Part shown: piece by piece, positions 13,191 through 25,600 of the stretch
How the letters are laid out: each line of letters begins with the position of its first letter
Numbering within the stretch: the first letter of the stretch is position 1
From: Gonatopus flavifemur
Taxonomy: Eukaryota > Arthropoda > Insecta > Hymenoptera > Dryinidae
Direction of reading: 5' to 3'
NCBI GenBank assembly: GCA_018340375.1
Contig: JAFFJZ010000010.1
Location: 3,472,001-3,536,000 of the forward strand
DNA length: 64,000 nucleotides
Translations under genes and position numbers: made by a program
Notes under the pieces: generated by a model
Database searches by the model: none
Told to the model about the DNA's origin: nothing
What the model saw: only the letters and a program-made list of their open reading frames with translations

Positions 13191-13688
13191 TAATGGTTAA
13201 TAATGTAAATGCTCGTGATGTTGTTGGGGCATGTTCCATAAATCAGGATGGTTGTAATTTTGCCAGAACGAATCAATAATCAATCGATCATTTCAAAGGG
13301 GAAGAATGGTATCAAATTATCAAAAAATTTTTTATGCCAGAGAAGATGAAAAATCGAAGGTTAGAAGTAGAAAAAATCACTTTTATGAGTAAATTACCTC
13401 AAATATCTCAAAACGCTGACATGATGGCCTACTTTGGGTTTCAGATTCGGATTCCACGCAGAAAATCACTTCGAACATGACTCTAAATTATCGAAGAGCA
13501 ATCAAACCTCATTTTTTGCGGACCAATAATATTTTCATAGAATAAAAAACCTTCAAAGCCATTGCGCCACCTCTGAATAATTTTTGTCAGCATGCAGGTT
13601 GCGGGAGGATTTTTTTTAACTACATTCTGAAAGTTTTTCAGGTGGCAGCGAAGAAAAAAAAATATCCATTCAAAACGAAACACCTTAA

Positions 13689-13712
13689 CATATATATATA
13701 TATATATGTATA
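13689..13712. repeat. TA dinucleotide microsatellite
   Basis: A run of about ten TA units interrupts otherwise ordinary AT-rich sequence. Confidence 0.85.
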
Positions 13713-14165
13713 CACATCACTTATCAAGATTTTATAGATTTTCCTTTCTCAAGTAACCGCGACAACCTATGTACAAATCGGCTTTCGAGTCTTCATCATC
13801 GAATAGACAGACGCATCCGAAGGATCGTAAAACTTTTACGAGCGTACGCGACCTAGAGGACCGACTTGGTCACCGAAAAACAAAGGTGGAATAACCTCAA
13901 CGAAAGGAAAATCTAAATCTAAATGCATCCAATTGGTCGATGCGTCTTCTTTAGAACCATGATATTAGAAATAAGATCTATTATTATCGCGGTATTAACT
14001 AATTAGAGTCATCATGTTCTAAGAGAATTTGGAAATAAGAATTCACCTGAAAATTCAAGGCTTATACATCAAGAGAAATATTAACTGAATCACCTCATCT
14101 ATTTTTTCGTGTCCCCACTTCTCAATGGCCCTTAAAAATCGTATATAAGGCCCATCCGACACCTA

Positions 14166-14359
14166 CACAGAGAGAAATAATGACTATCATCAACAATATA
14201 TTTTCTTGTTCCAAGAGATTCATTTCTCTAAAAATATTTTCTCTTGATTCAAGAAAATTTCTCTTGGCTCCGCACCATATGAGCTGCATTCAAGAATATA
14301 TATTCCTCAAAATATTCGAGAATATATTTTGTTAGTATTGGTAATTATTTCTCTCAGTG
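14166..14359. mobile_element. CACTG-class foldback MITE (194 bp)
   Basis: The tips CACAGAGAGAAATAAT and ATTATTTCTCTCAGTG are inverted repeats. The interior is made of TTCTCTTGATTCAAGAAAAT and AAGAATATATATTC palindromic words. The flanking dinucleotides are TA and TG, so no target duplication is preserved here, unlike the other members of this class. Confidence 0.7.
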
Positions 14360-14399
14360 TGCAGATCAGATCTGATCAGGCCATCAGACCAAACTTACA

Positions 14400-15400
14400 A
14401 GTTCATAGTTGAACTCCCCAGGTAAAAATTGACCATGGGCGCTAGGTTGCCGCAAGGCTCACCAAGATGGGCCGAGCCTAGGCTACCAGGCATGGCGCAA
14501 CTCTGAAATGATAACATCATTTCAGCCTCAGCCCATTTGTTTCCACAATCAAGACCCAACACTGGAAACAGGGTTGTGATAGCATATGCCGTCAATGGCA
14601 GACCATACAAAAATTTGTTCGCCAAGGATGAGCCAACGCTGTAGCAATCTTGCGGCAGGGTTGCGCCCATCTCATGCCAATGGTCACTTTTATTTTTTAT
14701 TGTAATTGAAAATAAAATAAAAAATCCATTCTATCATTTCGATTGAACGAAATGAATGTCGGAGAATTTCAACATGTAATTTTTCTGATTAGTTTAAACT
14801 GATGAATGACGTAAATCCGGTGGTCCTGGCGTAGAAGTAGGCGGGTCTGGAAACAGATGAAGAATTATTTCTGTCATGGAATCTTCAAAGGAGACTTATA
14901 TATTGATCGAATGCTTGGTTCGCCACTCGCAGGAAACAAGCATCACTCTGGTGAGAGTTATTGTAATTTGCTGTTTGAGAAGGAAGTTTCACTCTTAGCC
15001 AAGCTGTCACTCAAGTCGAGTCAAGCTAACGCCTAAACTGAGCGAGGCCATCGCCCAAGCTGAGCCAAGCTATTGCCCAAGCTGGACCAAGCTACGACCC
15101 ATGCTTGGTGCAACATGAGAATCCATTGTCATTCAGAGTTGCCTAATGCTTGGAGCAGTGTCCCGCCAAGCCCTAGAGAGCCTCTATTGAAAGCATGCTT
15201 TTTCCTTCAAGCAATATTGGTTGAAGGATGGGCCAAGCGTGGCGCAGCCAATGATCAATGATGGATCAATGAAGTCGATTTATGACTTCCCATATTGATA
15301 CAATGTTTAGACCACTGTCAACCATCCTTGTCCCTACATAGATTGCCCAGCTTTGGCTGGCAGCCTTGCGTCTAGCTATATTCCGTCGTCAGCATTGGCG
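14400..15400. repeat. GCCCAAGCTGAGCCAAGC-word repeat region
   Basis: Degenerate tandem and inverted copies of CAAGCT/AGCTTGG words occur throughout. The clearest run is near 15000-15110, where units such as CGCCCAAGCTGAGCCAAGCT follow one another. The word resembles that inside the 46, 49 and 56 kb repeats. Tips were not resolved. GC content is higher than in the surroundings, which creates longer open frames without protein motifs. Confidence 0.5.
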
Positions 15401-15639
15401 GAGCCTGAAGATTTTTATATGGGTCCTTATTATAACCCACAATAACCATCAGTAAATATGAAACTCACAAACTATATTTTCTAAGACCTTTTCCTTACAT
15501 TCACTGACCCCAGTGAGGTGAAACTGTGTGATACTTCATTGGGTACAGAAATGAATTCTTTTATTCTCATTCAGGGGACTAACGTGAGAAGAGTCCTCTC
15601 CAACCCAGTAAACCCTGAGTTCTTAAAGATGAATATAAT

Positions 15640-15835
15640 ATATCCGATGAAAGAAACCTTTAAGATGTATCTAAAAGATGTCTGATAGATGTGTATTAGA
15701 AATCTTCAGGAAAGATATCTGATAGATGCTTGTATATAAGATATCTGAAATATATCTGAAAAATCTATTGCATCGAAGTTCCTAAAACATCATCTATAAG
15801 ACATCTTTAGGAACTTCAATTTCTGAAAAGATGAC
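15640..15835. repeat. AGATATCTGATAGATG-word repeat
   Basis: About eight imperfect units of AGATGT or AGATATCTGATAGATG lie in both orientations. GAAGTTCCTAAAACATC and its near-complement GATGTTTTAGGAACTTC-like sequence close a small hairpin near 15775-15820. Confidence 0.45.
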
Positions 15836-16530
15836 GTCTACCGACTTTGCCTCTCGCATCGCTTTTCTGCCTCATTCTCTCACGTGCAGTACGTGTGAAA
15901 TGTTGAATCTTATATATATTAAGATTCAAGGGATTCAAAGGTGCAATTGACCTGTTCATGGGATTAAAACTCACCAAGTAAGTGTGTGATATTTTATTCG
16001 TATATTCGTTGGATGTCATTGTATACTTTTTCAAAATCAACATTAGTGAACATCACCGGCATTCCAAACCCTGCTCTTTACCGTTGTTTGCATATATAAA
16101 CAAATGAAATATCATGCACTTATTCGATGAGATTTTATCCTATTTATAGGCGCAATTGCACTTCTTGAATATCTTGAACTATTACAAAGATGAATTTATG
16201 AACCTGAATACATGAATTTGTACAATACTGTGTTCTCCTCGGAACATATTCATCGAATTCATGAATCGATTCCCTGGCGAAGGTAGATCTCATGATTTTT
16301 CATAATTTCTCATAAAAGTGACAATTTTTCATATTTCCTCATAAATTACAAATTCGGTGAGAAAAATCTAATATTTTGAAGGGGGAGAAATTTTATGTTC
16401 TCCCTTAGAGTCGTACTTCTTCGGTGTAAATGAAATATTGCAGGAATATATGAATCAATGAGAAATAATAACTCATATCTTCAACGTATACTGATCGATA
16501 TTATTGATTTTGTGTGATGATTCTTTTCAG

Positions 16531-16653
16531 AATTTATGGAAGCAAGGTACCATTGAAGAAATCAAAGGACCAGTACGAGTCGCTCATCGGTACGTGAATA
16601 TGCCTCAACAGACTGCTGAATTCTACAACTCTACCACCCAATCAGTGGAAAAG
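16531..16653 (+). CDS. neutral ceramidase exon (first in window)
   Basis: 41 codons, phase 0 at both ends, beginning NLWKQGTIEEIKGPVRVAHR and ending QSVEK. The acceptor TTCTTTTCAG precedes it and the donor GTAATC follows. It corresponds to the family segment around the VAHRYVNM motif, just after the region that carries the catalytic serine in homologues. The ATG at 16504 in the same frame lies in the intron and is not a start. Confidence 0.92.
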
Positions 16654-19600
16654 GTAATCTTCTTGACCAACGGTCTTGAATTTATTCTTGTGAAAGCTCT
16701 TCTGGGCGTCCGTAGACACCAAGGGCTTGTGGACAGCAAAAATTCTGAGGATTTTTTAATTTCGTAAATCGATCCTTGAAGACTTGTTGAAAATTACATA
16801 CCTATACTGAAATTTCATGTGAATTGTTTCTTTAGTCATCGACATTCGTTATTTATATCAATAATTCGAGTTATTATATCAAATTTTTTTTTCTTCATCC
16901 CCTTGATTCAGCACGTTTCATTTCCATCAGGTCTCTGGTTGCGAGCCAGCTATGGGTTACAGTTTCGCAGCAGGAACCACAGATGGTCCAGGTTCCTTTG
17001 CTTTCGAACAAGGAACAACCACATCAAATCCTTTTTGGAACGCGGTTCGTAACTTTCTGGCAGCGCCTACGGATGAAGATATTCGTTGTCATGGACCGAA
17101 ACCAATCCTTCTTGCCACAGGCCGAGTAAATTTTTCAGTTTTGCCATATTAATTTTTTAGCATAATAATCTCTCATTCCTCGACCAACTATTTTCATCTT
17201 CTTATCTGAGGTTCGAGGAACTGATTTGTCATTTGTTTCTAATATATTATAGTATCAATCCCCGTTGCAGTATATCAATCAATTGTATAAATTGATAAAA
17301 TTTGATGAAGAATGTTGGAAATCATGAAAATCACTGATACTTTGTGATTATGAAAAATTTCTTCGTACAAGAATTTTTTTTTTCTCCAAAATTAGGAATT
17401 CACATTATCCAAGCGCCAATAGTCAATTTTCACTGCAGTACTCACGAGTTAATGATTTATGATGACATTTATGCTTTTTCCTGGTTCCATTGTTTGATTT
17501 TATTCAAATCGAATTCATGACTTTTGATTATCCTTCCATTTCAAAGATGAAACTTCCATACCAATGGCAACCGAAAGTTGTCTCCACGCAAGTCGCTGTG
17601 ATCGGAAATGTGGTTATCGCTGGAGTTCCTGGTGAATTCACAACTATGTCCGGAAGAAGGCTTCGTGAGGCAATCAAGACTTCTATGAATGACGCTTCCG
17701 ATGAAAAATCTTCCATCATTATTGCGGGACTTTGTAATACGTACAGTGATTATGTGACCACCCCAGAGGAATATCAGGTAATACTTTATATTTATCTTTG
17801 AATCTTTCGATGCTACTAAGCCTGATCGAGATGTCAATATTTGAATCAATATTCTTGAAGTTCAAATCGTTTATTGAAACGAAACGAAAATTCAAACTCA
17901 CGAAATCTAAGAATTCATCGTTATTCACCGTCTTGGAATTGGAGACCACAATTCAAGAGTGTGCTGCAAGATTTTTTTTATTTTTGATAATTAAATATTG
18001 TGTTATTCGATCACTGATTCGTTTCAGTGATTGAAGAGTTGCCATATAACATATTCAATTGATTCGAATAAAGATCAAGTGATTCTATACTGAAAATTCA
18101 TTTGAATCACAGAAGTTTCAATATTCTGTCAAATTTTTCATCGATTGAAATTGATATTCAATAGAGTTCAATTTGAATCCACATTGCATGCCTCCCAAAG
18201 ATTTCTCTTTCAGTGAATATATTTTTCATCACACTGAGAGTAATTCTTATAGTGATTTTAACTAAAACGTCTCAACTAAATATTCTTAATGACAGCTACT
18301 AAAAATTTGGTTGATTCAACCAAGATATTATAGTTAATATAATCCAGCTTGTTTTCGTATTCAATTGTTTTTGGACACTCTCCTTTCTTTCACACGTACA
18401 GGATGCGTGGATCAAAGTTGTGAAAATTGCTGTTTCAAACTGTGCAATTTGGATCGTCGGGGGTCTAAAAGACTAAACTGATTTTGAATGCGTATTTTTT
18501 TCTACAATGGTAGTGTTATCTCCAGAAGACATTTACTGTTACACGCAGAAACGTGGGAACAACTATCGATATAGGTTATAAATTGGAATCAAACGGTATA
18601 CCGATGGTAGTTGGCCTGGTCGACATTGTGATAAAAGTGGATAAAATGTTCAGAAATAAGAGAGAAATTTATACCAGTGTCATTTTTTCAACCTGTTTCA
18701 TATGAGTTTTGTAGATTATTATCTGGGTTATTATTTTTTACGGATCTACAAGGCATATTTCGACCAGGATTTATGAATTATCCTCTTATAGTGTTGCTTA
18801 CTATTAGGAAGTAGTTGTGTTTGAACTAAAAATGAAGTAATTTCGATTCTAACCCTTGGTTTCATCGCACAATAAAAATATTAGTAAGTGATACTGAAAA
18901 AAAATAGTTGAGACGTTATTTTACTAATTTGTTTGGATAATGGCAACTAATACTTCCTCTCAGTGCAGGTTGTTCATTTCAGTTAAGTTGGGGTGATTTG
19001 AGCCAAGATGGAGCCTTTTATGGTCTCATTTTCAAAAATAACAAATTTCTAGCTGGGTTGTTGAAGTTTGAATTGTTCGCCAAAACGAATTGATGATCAA
19101 ATGTGGGGGAATATGAGAAAATATACATTTCTAGTCCTTAAGTATCGATTTTGAATAACATGTTGCATCTGAGAACATAATTTTGTACACCAGTAGTATT
19201 TTTAGAAACGATATATCCGTTTCTGATCTGCTGATTCAATTCTGATAATAATATACAAATTCGTTCTCAATACGCAATAGTTTCTATAGTCCCTAGTATA
19301 AACTCTGAATTTTACAGAATTTTCAGTAACGTAGATTAAAAATCACTGATATGCCCATTCCAATGGACACAGGGTGTCTATGACTAGAATGTAGAAGGGA
19401 AAATTGAAAATATTTGTATATCACTATTCGTAATAAATCTTCATTAAATTTCAATGATTCAATATATCAAACGAAAATTACGAAGAGTTCCAACGAAATA
19501 GGTAATTTTCCAAACGAAACAATTCTACTTCATCAATTATAAATACAAGCTGCCACCTTCAAAGTTGTATCAATGCAAGGTGTCAAGTTCGAGAATTTTC

Positions 19601-22600
19601 TATTTGTTTCATTGTTCATTCCTTTCAACCTAATTTTATGATTGATAGATTCCATTAGAATTCTCCGAGGCTCGACATCCTGCATACCACTAAAAATTCC
19701 AATGTTATAAGAGAGTTACAATTTTCTTGTAACGGATTTTTATCCCTGTTACTTTTCATGAGTTGTGAAAAACTATTCTCATGATTTTTTGTCTGGCAAT
19801 TAATATTTTCGTCTGATCATTCTTCGCTACTACTACTTCACTATCTATACGGTATGCGATAGACGTGGATGAATCGTGTCTGTTTCACACCATCTTTGAC
19901 TACTCCCAGTTACTTCCTTTCATTTTTCAATCTAAATTAGAAATCCAGCTAGTTCCATTCCAATGAATCCAGAAAAAGCAACCGGCACTGGTATCCTCTT
20001 TTGAGAATCAATATCGATTTTGTATGAGAAATGATGATTCGTGCGCAGTACAGTTGAAGTGCTGAAAAATTCTTATATAAAAAAGAATATGATATTCATA
20101 TGAAGCATTTCAAACGTGTTTCACAATGAGTTGAAACACAAAAAATCTTCCAAATGGATTCTGTGGAATGCATTCTCCACTCTTTCTCATTTTCTTTCGT
20201 CCGCATAGCATTATACGCGTGCATACTCATGAAAATAAATATTCATAAGAAGTGATGAAAATACCGACTTGATACCTGCGAATCATGTCATTCCTCCACG
20301 TTATACGAAATCCTAACGCATTCAACATTCTCCATTGAAAGTACACGGTGTTCTGATGTTTTATAGTTCCAGGGAATATTATGAAAAAGTTGTATGATTA
20401 AATTCCAGATCCAGAGGTACGAAGGTGCATCGACGATATATGGACCTCATACTCTGACCATTTATCTAAAACAGTACCAAGAACTCGTGACTGCTGCAAT
20501 CTCGGTAAGTGAAATGTCGAACTGTATTCATTTCATTAGATTGTATAAACATCGAGGAGGGATATTTCATTCTACGTTGGGGGATGTCGTGAATTGAACG
20601 TATTTTCCTATACTACAGTGTATGATCCAATAATTGTATATGGAATCCCGTATCGCAGGATAATGGACATCTAAAAAATTTAGTTCCTCTAAATAAAAAT
20701 TTCGTTGATGCAAATGAATATCTCGATTTTGTATTTGAATTGAATGAATCTTTTCATTTGTCTTCGTACACGGAGAACAAGGTATCTTAAAAAGTACCAT
20801 AATTTATGGATTTTCTGTGCTGGTCTGACCGAGTCTTTAGATATTTACCTGAAAAAACCTCTCAAAGTACCATAATGTCTTGGACTTTTATACGGAAGGT
20901 ACCATACTTATTTCAAAAAGTCCAAGAAATTATGGTACTTTTAGAGATTCATGCAAGTGAATATTCCGACTCGGGTCAGACCAGCGCTGAAAATCCATAA
21001 ATTATGGTATTTTTCAAGATATCTGTTTTCTCAGTGTAGTAGTTCTCTTCAGCTCTACCGTATAATTCATAATTCACGCGATAAACATTTCCTCAAAAGA
21101 ATATATCTCAAAGAAATCTGAATCGTGTATTCTGAATGTGTCTCTTTCTTAAGATATCTTTCGAATATCTTAAGAATCTCTTCAATCAAATCTCTTCAAG
21201 ATATCTAAATTTGTTCCATGTAACATGTTTTAGATCTCTTTCAAAGTGATCCAAAAGGGAGAATGTTTAGTGGGTTTCTTTATGAAAAATCTCCCTACCT
21301 TTTACTCGTGTTATTGTTAGTCATCGGTCTCTTTCTTAATTTTCTCGTCTTCTCCCCTCTTTCTATCGTGTTTGATCCCCAGCACATCTCTTTTTCGTCT
21401 AGGTTACATTTTTTTTTGTTCTGGACATGCCTCATCATACCATCCTCTCTTCGCCCTTTCTTCTATTATCAAATCCTTATCAATAAAGATCCTCTATCCC
21501 TTTAGAATGTTATTCCTTTCCAACAATGGATCCATTTTATCTGCTCCTCTAATACCCAACCATATATCTCTGTCTTCCGTCCTGATCTTCTTCACCCCGA
21601 GCACGCATCAAAACTCCTGTATTCTCCCGACTTATACTGATACGAGCAGTGATCTTTGATGGCATATGTGCTTTTCCCACAAGATACTTTCTAATGCAAA
21701 GTTGTGAATCAGAATATTCACTCACATGTCGAATGTATTTACATACACGGAGAAAAATTACCAATGACGGGTCGGTATAATACAAGCGCTGATGGTAATA
21801 TTTTCCAACAGCGCTCGAGATTTTTTCACAATTATCGCACACAACAACTTGTCCAGTTTAGGTTCCCTCGTTTAGTCTTTCAATGAAACTTCAAAACAGC
21901 GAATTCATCAGTGCGAGCGTAGCAAAGCGGCTTCAATTGTAAGGTGTACAGGTAGATATAAGTATATTATTCTTAAGTTCAAATCCTCTCCGCGTAATTA
22001 GGATTTTTTATTATAAACTGTACTCAAGAATGTATCAAAAATAACATGATTGCGATCAACAAATATGGTGGTAATAACTCGAAGGTTGGACAACATGAAC
22101 TAACAAATGTGCCTGGAAATATGTTTCTGCAAGTAAATTTTTCTTTTCACTTGAGTGAATGATATTACCATCATCGATGGTAAAAATTATTGCCTTTGCT
22201 TCGATTTTTAGAGCTCTTGCTTGCGAGAATTTTGAAATAAAGTACAAAGAAACATTACGATCGCTGATGGTAAAAAGTATTAGCACTGCCTGGAATCATC
22301 AATATCGCCTTTGCTAGTTCCCCTGAAGAAATTTTGAAATTTTTGACAAAGTGAAGTGTACCATCCATCGTGATAATTTCATTTCCAAGCTATTCCCAAT
22401 AGTTTCAGTCTCCCAATTTTTATATTACCTACGTATTTTACCACTTTCAACTATCAAATTTCGCTCCGTGTATTTGAAGTCTTTTATGAAGTTACTATTT
22501 CGTCCATGAGTGAAAAAACACTTATTTTGTTCCTCGTAGTAGATTTTTGATTCATAAAGCATTAGTAAAAGAACTAATTCCTCAAAAAACTACCGTTGCA

Positions 22601-25600
22601 AAATTGAAATATGATTAATAATGTTTTCTATTGAAAATACTGAGCAAGTTAATATAACTATAGTTAATATTCACTGAAATTAATAATTAAATCTTCTTAA
22701 ATTCAGGGTAAGGACGTAGAACCTGGGCCTGAACCACATGAAATTCCATCTAAAAAACTAATCAGTCTTGTGACACCTGTCATTTATGACACACCAAAAT
22801 GGGGTCATAAGTTTGGCGATTGTCTACAGCAGCCACCGAAACAAGTTACGCATGGTGATATCGTGGTGGTCAGATTTGTAAGTATTGAATCTTGTTATCA
22901 TGTTCCATTTTGTATGGTATGATATATTTACAGTGCCTGCTCGATGAATGTCTTCTTGAGATTTTTCATTCGTTCTTTCTTGAGCTCGAAACATTCTCCT
23001 ACTCGGTATAATCTCAATTTGGGTTAAGCCGCTTGATGAACGTTCTTCTACTTCCCTTTGTAATTTAGAAAAAATGTTCAAATTCTGAAGGTTTCTTTAA
23101 CGAGAGACTTCCGCTATAAGCATCATCTGCGTTGGAACAAGGACACAAGTGGTGCCCATAGCGAAAGTCTGCTGTATTTCAAAATCCTGCTCTAACAGCA
23201 CAAAGTTCCTCTGACCTTTCTAGATGGTTCTCACCACTCATGTGAGCATAAATATTGGTCTTACTTCATTCCGATCGAGGCCCAAGCTTCAAAACTTGGG
23301 TCAACATAGGACGAAAATTGATGTTATAAGGTCCACGCTCATGTGGGAATATTTTTAACACGCTCGGATGTTCTTAGACGTTCTAAAAACGTCCGAGTGC
23401 TGTAGAGGTCGTCGTTTCCAATCAAAATTCTGCAGAAAAGACTTTGGAATACACCAATATCCTTTGTATATGATCAGTCATGTGTCGAATAGCTTTGTAT
23501 CGAATTGCACCCCTCACAATTTTTCTTGTCGCAAAAAAAGCGATGGTTGTCATAAGAAATAAAGATTCTCACCTCGAGAAAAAGTCATCAGTCATTTTTT
23601 TCTCTATTGACAATCCACAATATTATTATTTCCAAATAAAATTGCTTTTTGATCGAACACTATCCATTTCCGAAGACAAAGAAGAAAACAATGGGAATAA
23701 GAAAGCAGAAACCGTATTGAACCAACGAATTATTTGCTGCCAAAATCCATATTTCTTCGTTCACGATGTCAAAATAACAGAGAATTCCTTCTGAAAATTC
23801 AGTCAAGTTCCATCAAATTCAGTACATGAATGGATCCAAGAAAGAATATAAAAAACATGATCATTGTCCAAAATCATTTCTCTTGAATGGAATATAACGA
23901 TATATATTTATTCTGAAAGAAAGTGAAGATATGTGCACTACAGTATTTTTATATTTGATTCCAAATTCGTTTCAATAAACGATTCGAATTTCAACGACAT
24001 ACTTTAGTGAAAACTTTATCCGTTTCATCAATCATGTAAGATTTCGAAAGTGATGGATGGAATAACTTTATGGATGTAAATCTTGCTCCTAAATTATACA
24101 ACCATGGTATTGGTTCCCAAAAGTTTCTGGCACAGATACATTTTCCCTGGTTGGGTTATCGATAGAAGAACAGCTGAGTTGAAATATTTTGAGAATCTCG
24201 GATACACATGAGTTGCTTGATATCGTAACATCTGCTGTAATAAAGAACCCTTTCTTATTGAAAAACAATCTATGTATTTGCACAGCAAACTGTTATTATT
24301 CTGAACATAATAGGGAATGTAAATTATTATTCCCATATTTTGTTACACAATCTACAATTCCATACATTTTTTCCATCATTGGCATTCGTTCGAGGATTAA
24401 TATGAATGCAAAGTGAAAAAAAAAAGATTCTTGTTGTGAGAACATTTTATCCTGGGTCTACTTATGGTGACTTCAAATTTTAATGTTTCTTTTTCTCTGT
24501 ATTTCATATTATGATGGTAACAAAGAGGAATCATTTCTGTGAATATATTCATACTCATTTTTAGGGACGTAGAAACGTTATACTTCCCATTCTGTCCATG
24601 ATAAAATATTCAAGATCATCGAAATCTATCATCTGTTTGGAAAAATGGGAGAGAAACCTGTTTAATGTGCCGCATCAAATGAAAAATAAGAAGCTAGAAT
24701 CTCTTTTGAAGGATCCAAACACGTGAATTTAGTTTCACATTGTTGACTCTGGTAACCCTTACCGTTTGTTTGAAGTATGCTATCCAAAGTGCAAGTTTCC
24801 AAGTACGTGAATTCACTACTTGGTATTAAGATTCTCAATTTTATGGGGTTCATTGCTCAATGGCTTGTGCAGTCAAATGCTTGTATCATGTATTTGTTTA
24901 CTGTCAACTTGATGTCGTATTTGTGCAACTTCAACTAAATCGAAAAACTATTTCCTCGAGAGTAGTAAATATTTATTAAAGTGTTCTACTTTAGAGTATT
25001 AGAGTTCGAAAGATTCCAATAGAATCTTAATAGAATTTGAATATCCATCAACTACCTGCGACGTGAGGATATGATCCATTATGAATATTCATTGCAGAAT
25101 AAAGTTATGTCGTAGAGTGGAAAAAGAGTTTCTGTCGAGTAATCTTTCTGTATTGTACCGTTGGTGCCTTTTCCATTGAAATCGATGTTGACTGAGAACG
25201 AGAAAGAAAATAGAGAAGAGAAAGATCCCTCTCAATCAGCAAGCCAGACAATCGAATTGTTTCTGATATGAACAATATATATCCCATAGATTGGATGTTA
25301 TGGCGTTTGAATGAATGTATTGTTATTGTTTGTCATGATAGTTCATTACCGCTGAATTATTTGGGGATTATATGATACCAGCACACAGTGGGAAACATTG
25401 CGAAAAAACTCTTCCAGTTTTTGGCAAAAAAGCATTTTCAAAACTTGCAATTTGTTTCTTGGAGGTTTTTTGGGTCGCTGGAAACGGGATTGAACTCACT
25501 TTTGTGAAAACTTATTCAATTTCGACCAGAAGTCTTCCTATGGGAGGTTTATCGGGTTGCTGAGAACGGATTCAAGGTCATCTTCCTAAGAAACAAAATA

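Noticed and set aside
14395..15261. Frames in the CAAGCT-word region
   Set aside because: Longer open frames come from locally raised GC and repeat structure; no motif or splice context.
1..16530. N-terminal ceramidase exons
   Set aside because: I looked for the GTHTHSGPGG, GDVSPN and CIAxGPG-type segments on the + strand and saw none. They may be upstream of the window or in exons I missed.
21263..21659. 80-95 residue frames in a pyrimidine-rich tract
   Set aside because: The overlapping frames reflect base composition; the peptides are hydrophobic and Ser-rich without a family, and lie in a ceramidase intron.
21912..21992. Functional tRNA gene
   Set aside because: The A and B boxes fit, but the acceptor ends do not pair and the segment sits inside a mobile element, so it is listed as tRNA-like only.
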